6,583 nucleotides of DNA. Origin: Sphingomonas sp. IW22 (GTDB lineage: Bacteria > Pseudomonadota > Alphaproteobacteria > Sphingomonadales > Sphingomonadaceae). The notes below the pieces were generated by a model. The model was given only the letters and a program-made list of their open reading frames with translations, did no database searches and was not told the DNA's origin. The DNA lies in contig NZ_JBGGWB010000016.1 of the NCBI RefSeq assembly GCF_041321155.1, positions 1-6,583 on the forward strand. Direction: 5' to 3'. Position numbers and translations under genes: made by a program. Positions 5,560 to 6,583 of the stretch are shown here, one piece after another. The first letter of the stretch is position 1. The number at the start of each line of letters is the position of its first letter.

Positions 5560-6435
5560 ATGACTCAGCCCCTCATCGAGGCGTTTTTCGACGAGCCGAC
5601 CAATACGATTAGCTACCTCGTCGGCGATCCCGCGACACGGACTGCGGCGGTGATCGATCCAGTCCTCGACTTCGACATGGCGAGCGGCGTCGCCGACACG
5701 CGCTCGGCCGAGCGGATCGTCGCCTTCGCCCGCGAGCAGGACTGGCGGATCGCGATGGTGCTGGAGACGCACGCTCATGCCGATCATCTGTCGGCCGCAC
5801 CCTTCATCAAGGCGCATACAGGCGCATGGATCGGGATCGGCGCGCATATCCGCGACGTGCAGAAAATCTTCCGCCCCGTGTTCGCGATGGATGATCTGAA
5901 AACGGACGGCTCGGACTTCGACCGCCTGTTCGAGAATGGCGACCAGTTCGCGATCGGGGCGCTGGCGGTCGAGGTGCTGCATGTCCCCGGCCACACCCCG
6001 GCCGACGTGACCTATCTGATCGGCGATGCGGCGTTCGTCGGGGATACGCTGTTCATGCCCGACTATGGCACCGCCCGCGCCGACTTCCCGGGCGGGGATG
6101 CGCGGACGCTCTATCGCTCGATCCGCCGGCTATTGGCGCTGCCCGACGAGACGCGACTGTTCCTCTGCCACGACTACAAGGCACCGGGTCGCGACGACTA
6201 TCGCTGGGAGACGACGGTGGGCGAGCAGCGACGGTCGAGCGTCCACGTCCATGACGGTGTGAATGAGGACGACTTCGTCGCCATGCGCGAGCAGCGTGAC
6301 GCCGGGCTATCCGTGCCCAAGCTCCTGCTGCCCTCGATCCAGGTCAACATCCGCGCGGGCCATTTCGATCAGGCGGAGGCGAACGGTGTCACCTACTTGC
6401 GTATTCCGGTAAAATGGAAAGCCGGCCATCCGTGA
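5560..6435 (+). CDS. blh: Persulfide dioxygenase, ETHE1/BLH-type metallo-beta-lactamase fold (291 aa)
   Basis: This probable non-heme iron enzyme oxidises glutathione persulfide to sulfite in the cytoplasm. The metallo-beta-lactamase motif is THAHADH with His71, His73, Asp75 and His76. Further ligand positions are His145 (VPGHT), Asp162 (GDTLF) and His204 (CHDY). By analogy with ETHE1, His71, His145 and Asp162 would hold the single iron. The tail from about 205 (PGRDDYRWETTVGEQR, then LPSIQVNIRAG) is typical of the bacterial BLH branch found in bigR operons and argues against a glyoxalase II. No rhodanese domain is fused; that activity is in the separate gene across the operator. The ATG has GGAG 6 bases upstream. 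From memory, many relatives have Cys where this protein has Ala174 (TARADFPGG). Only 28 bases separate the stop from the IS-containing end. Confidence 0.9.
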   Translation: MTQPLIEAFFDEPTNTISYLVGDPATRTAAVIDPVLDFDMASGVADTRSAERIVAFAREQDWRIAMVLETHAHADHLSAAPFIKAHTGAWIGIGAHIRDVQKIFRPVFAMDDLKTDGSDFDRLFENGDQFAIGALAVEVLHVPGHTPADVTYLIGDAAFVGDTLFMPDYGTARADFPGGDARTLYRSIRRLLALPDETRLFLCHDYKAPGRDDYRWETTVGEQRRSSVHVHDGVNEDDFVAMREQRDAGLSVPKLLLPSIQVNIRAGHFDQAEANGVTYLRIPVKWKAGHP

Positions 6436-6483
6436 TGTCATACGATCGCTGACACGGCTTTGTGCTTAGACCCCATGACTGCC

Positions 6484-6532
6484 CGAGCCTCGGAGGCTCG
6501 AATCTGAGATGCTGATGATGGATTTTTCAGCA
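6484..6532 (+). other. Structured non-coding end of the right IS element (two hairpins)
   Basis: The palindrome at 6484-6500 and the TGCTGA (6510-6515)/TCAGCA (6527-6532) pair mirror those at 52-100. They fill most of the 82 bases between the inner edge of the repeat and the transposase ATG. Role as sub-terminal repeat or part of a guide RNA is possible but unproven. Confidence 0.45.
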
Positions 6533-6545
6533 GCGGAGGCGAGTC

Positions 6546-6583
6546 ATGACGGAGGCAGTGAAATACGTTGGTCTGGACGTGCA
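6546..6583 (+). CDS. IS110/IS1111-family transposase, N-terminal fragment (cut by window edge)
   Basis: Twelve codons, MTEAVKYVGLDV, identical to the left copy, with GGAGG at 6535-6539 placed 6 bases before the ATG. The Asp in VGLDV is the expected first catalytic residue of the DEDD domain. The gene continues beyond the right edge and reads away from the transposon. Confidence 0.8.
   Translation, partial: MTEAVKYVGLDV

Larger units (their letters stand above)
115..6469. mobile_element. Tn3-family transposon carrying a sulfide/persulfide detoxification module, flanked by IS110-family insertions
   Basis: The unit consists of tnpA, a divergent intergenic res region, tnpR, four cargo genes, and matching short ends. 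Tn3-family terminal repeats usually start GGGG and end TAAG on the inside. Here CTAAG (115-119) and its complement CTTAG (6465-6469) lie at equivalent places just outside tnpA and the last cargo gene, and IS sequence follows directly outward. I infer that each terminal repeat was split by an IS110-family element in the same relative orientation. The outer parts of the repeats and any target-site duplication are outside the window. If the ends are split, the transposon probably cannot move by its own transposase. Confidence 0.75.
6464..6583 (+). repeat. Right copy of the 120-bp perfect inverted repeat (5' end of an IS110-family element)
   Basis: Exact reverse complement of 1-120. CTTAG at 6465-6469 resembles the inner end of a Tn3-family terminal repeat, and IS sequence follows outward. 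The perfect identity suggests two recent copies of one IS, or one repeat seen twice by an assembler. Confidence 0.9.

Noticed and set aside
5545..5994. A 149-codon minus-strand open frame antisense to the dioxygenase gene
   Set aside because: Overlaps the metal-binding core of the dioxygenase in antisense and shows no protein family features.
6436..6454. TGTCA...TGACA inverted repeat just after the dioxygenase stop, as a terminator
   Set aside because: Only 5-base arms with a 9-base loop and no T-run after it. Too weak to call a terminator or a resolvase site.
1..6583. CRISPR array, tRNA or rRNA genes
   Set aside because: No regularly spaced direct repeats and no cloverleaf or rRNA-like segment were seen in the few short non-coding stretches.

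Overview
This is a GC-rich window with alphaproteobacterial-looking genes. Gene style suggests a sphingomonad-like host, which is an inference and was not tested. It holds one compact Tn3-family transposon whose cargo is a sulfide/persulfide detoxification module. The transposon is bracketed by the 5' ends of two identical IS110/IS1111-family insertion sequences in opposite orientation, with their transposase genes reading outward.

Layout from left to right: (1) 1-120 is the 5' end of an IS110-family element, on the minus strand. (2) 115-3084 is a full-length Tn3-family transposase gene, tnpA, on the minus strand. (3) 3085-3213 is the divergent intergenic region, which carries the probable resolution site (res) with repeated TATGTGACA boxes. 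(4) 3214-3840 is the serine resolvase gene, tnpR, on the plus strand. (5) 5491-3864 is a tight minus-strand operon: an ArsR-family repressor of the BigR/SqrR type, a membrane-anchored rhodanese, and a TauE/SafE-type exporter. (6) 5492-5559 is a short divergent promoter region with a perfect 14-bp palindrome, GCTAATATATTAGC. (7) 5560-6435 is a metallo-beta-lactamase-fold persulfide dioxygenase (ETHE1/BLH type) on the plus strand. (8) 6464-6583 is the second IS110-family 5' end, an exact reverse complement of 1-120.

The cargo matches the logic of the known bigR regulons. A dithiol-sensing ArsR repressor sits between two divergent transcripts. When persulfide rises it would release the dioxygenase, which oxidises glutathione persulfide to sulfite. 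It would also release the rhodanese, which moves sulfane sulfur, and the exporter, which would remove sulfite or related sulfur anions. No sulfide:quinone oxidoreductase gene is present, so the first oxidation step, if used, must be encoded elsewhere.

The IS copies appear to sit in the two terminal inverted repeats of the Tn3 element. CTAAG/CTTAG, the usual inner end of such repeats, survives on the inside of each copy, and the TAG stop of tnpA lies in it. This resembles the known habit of IS4321/IS5075 of entering Tn21-family terminal repeats. The gene families are all known. The interest lies in their combination on a transposon, the compact regulatory region and the paired IS insertions. 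No stretch over 300 bases lacks a gene.
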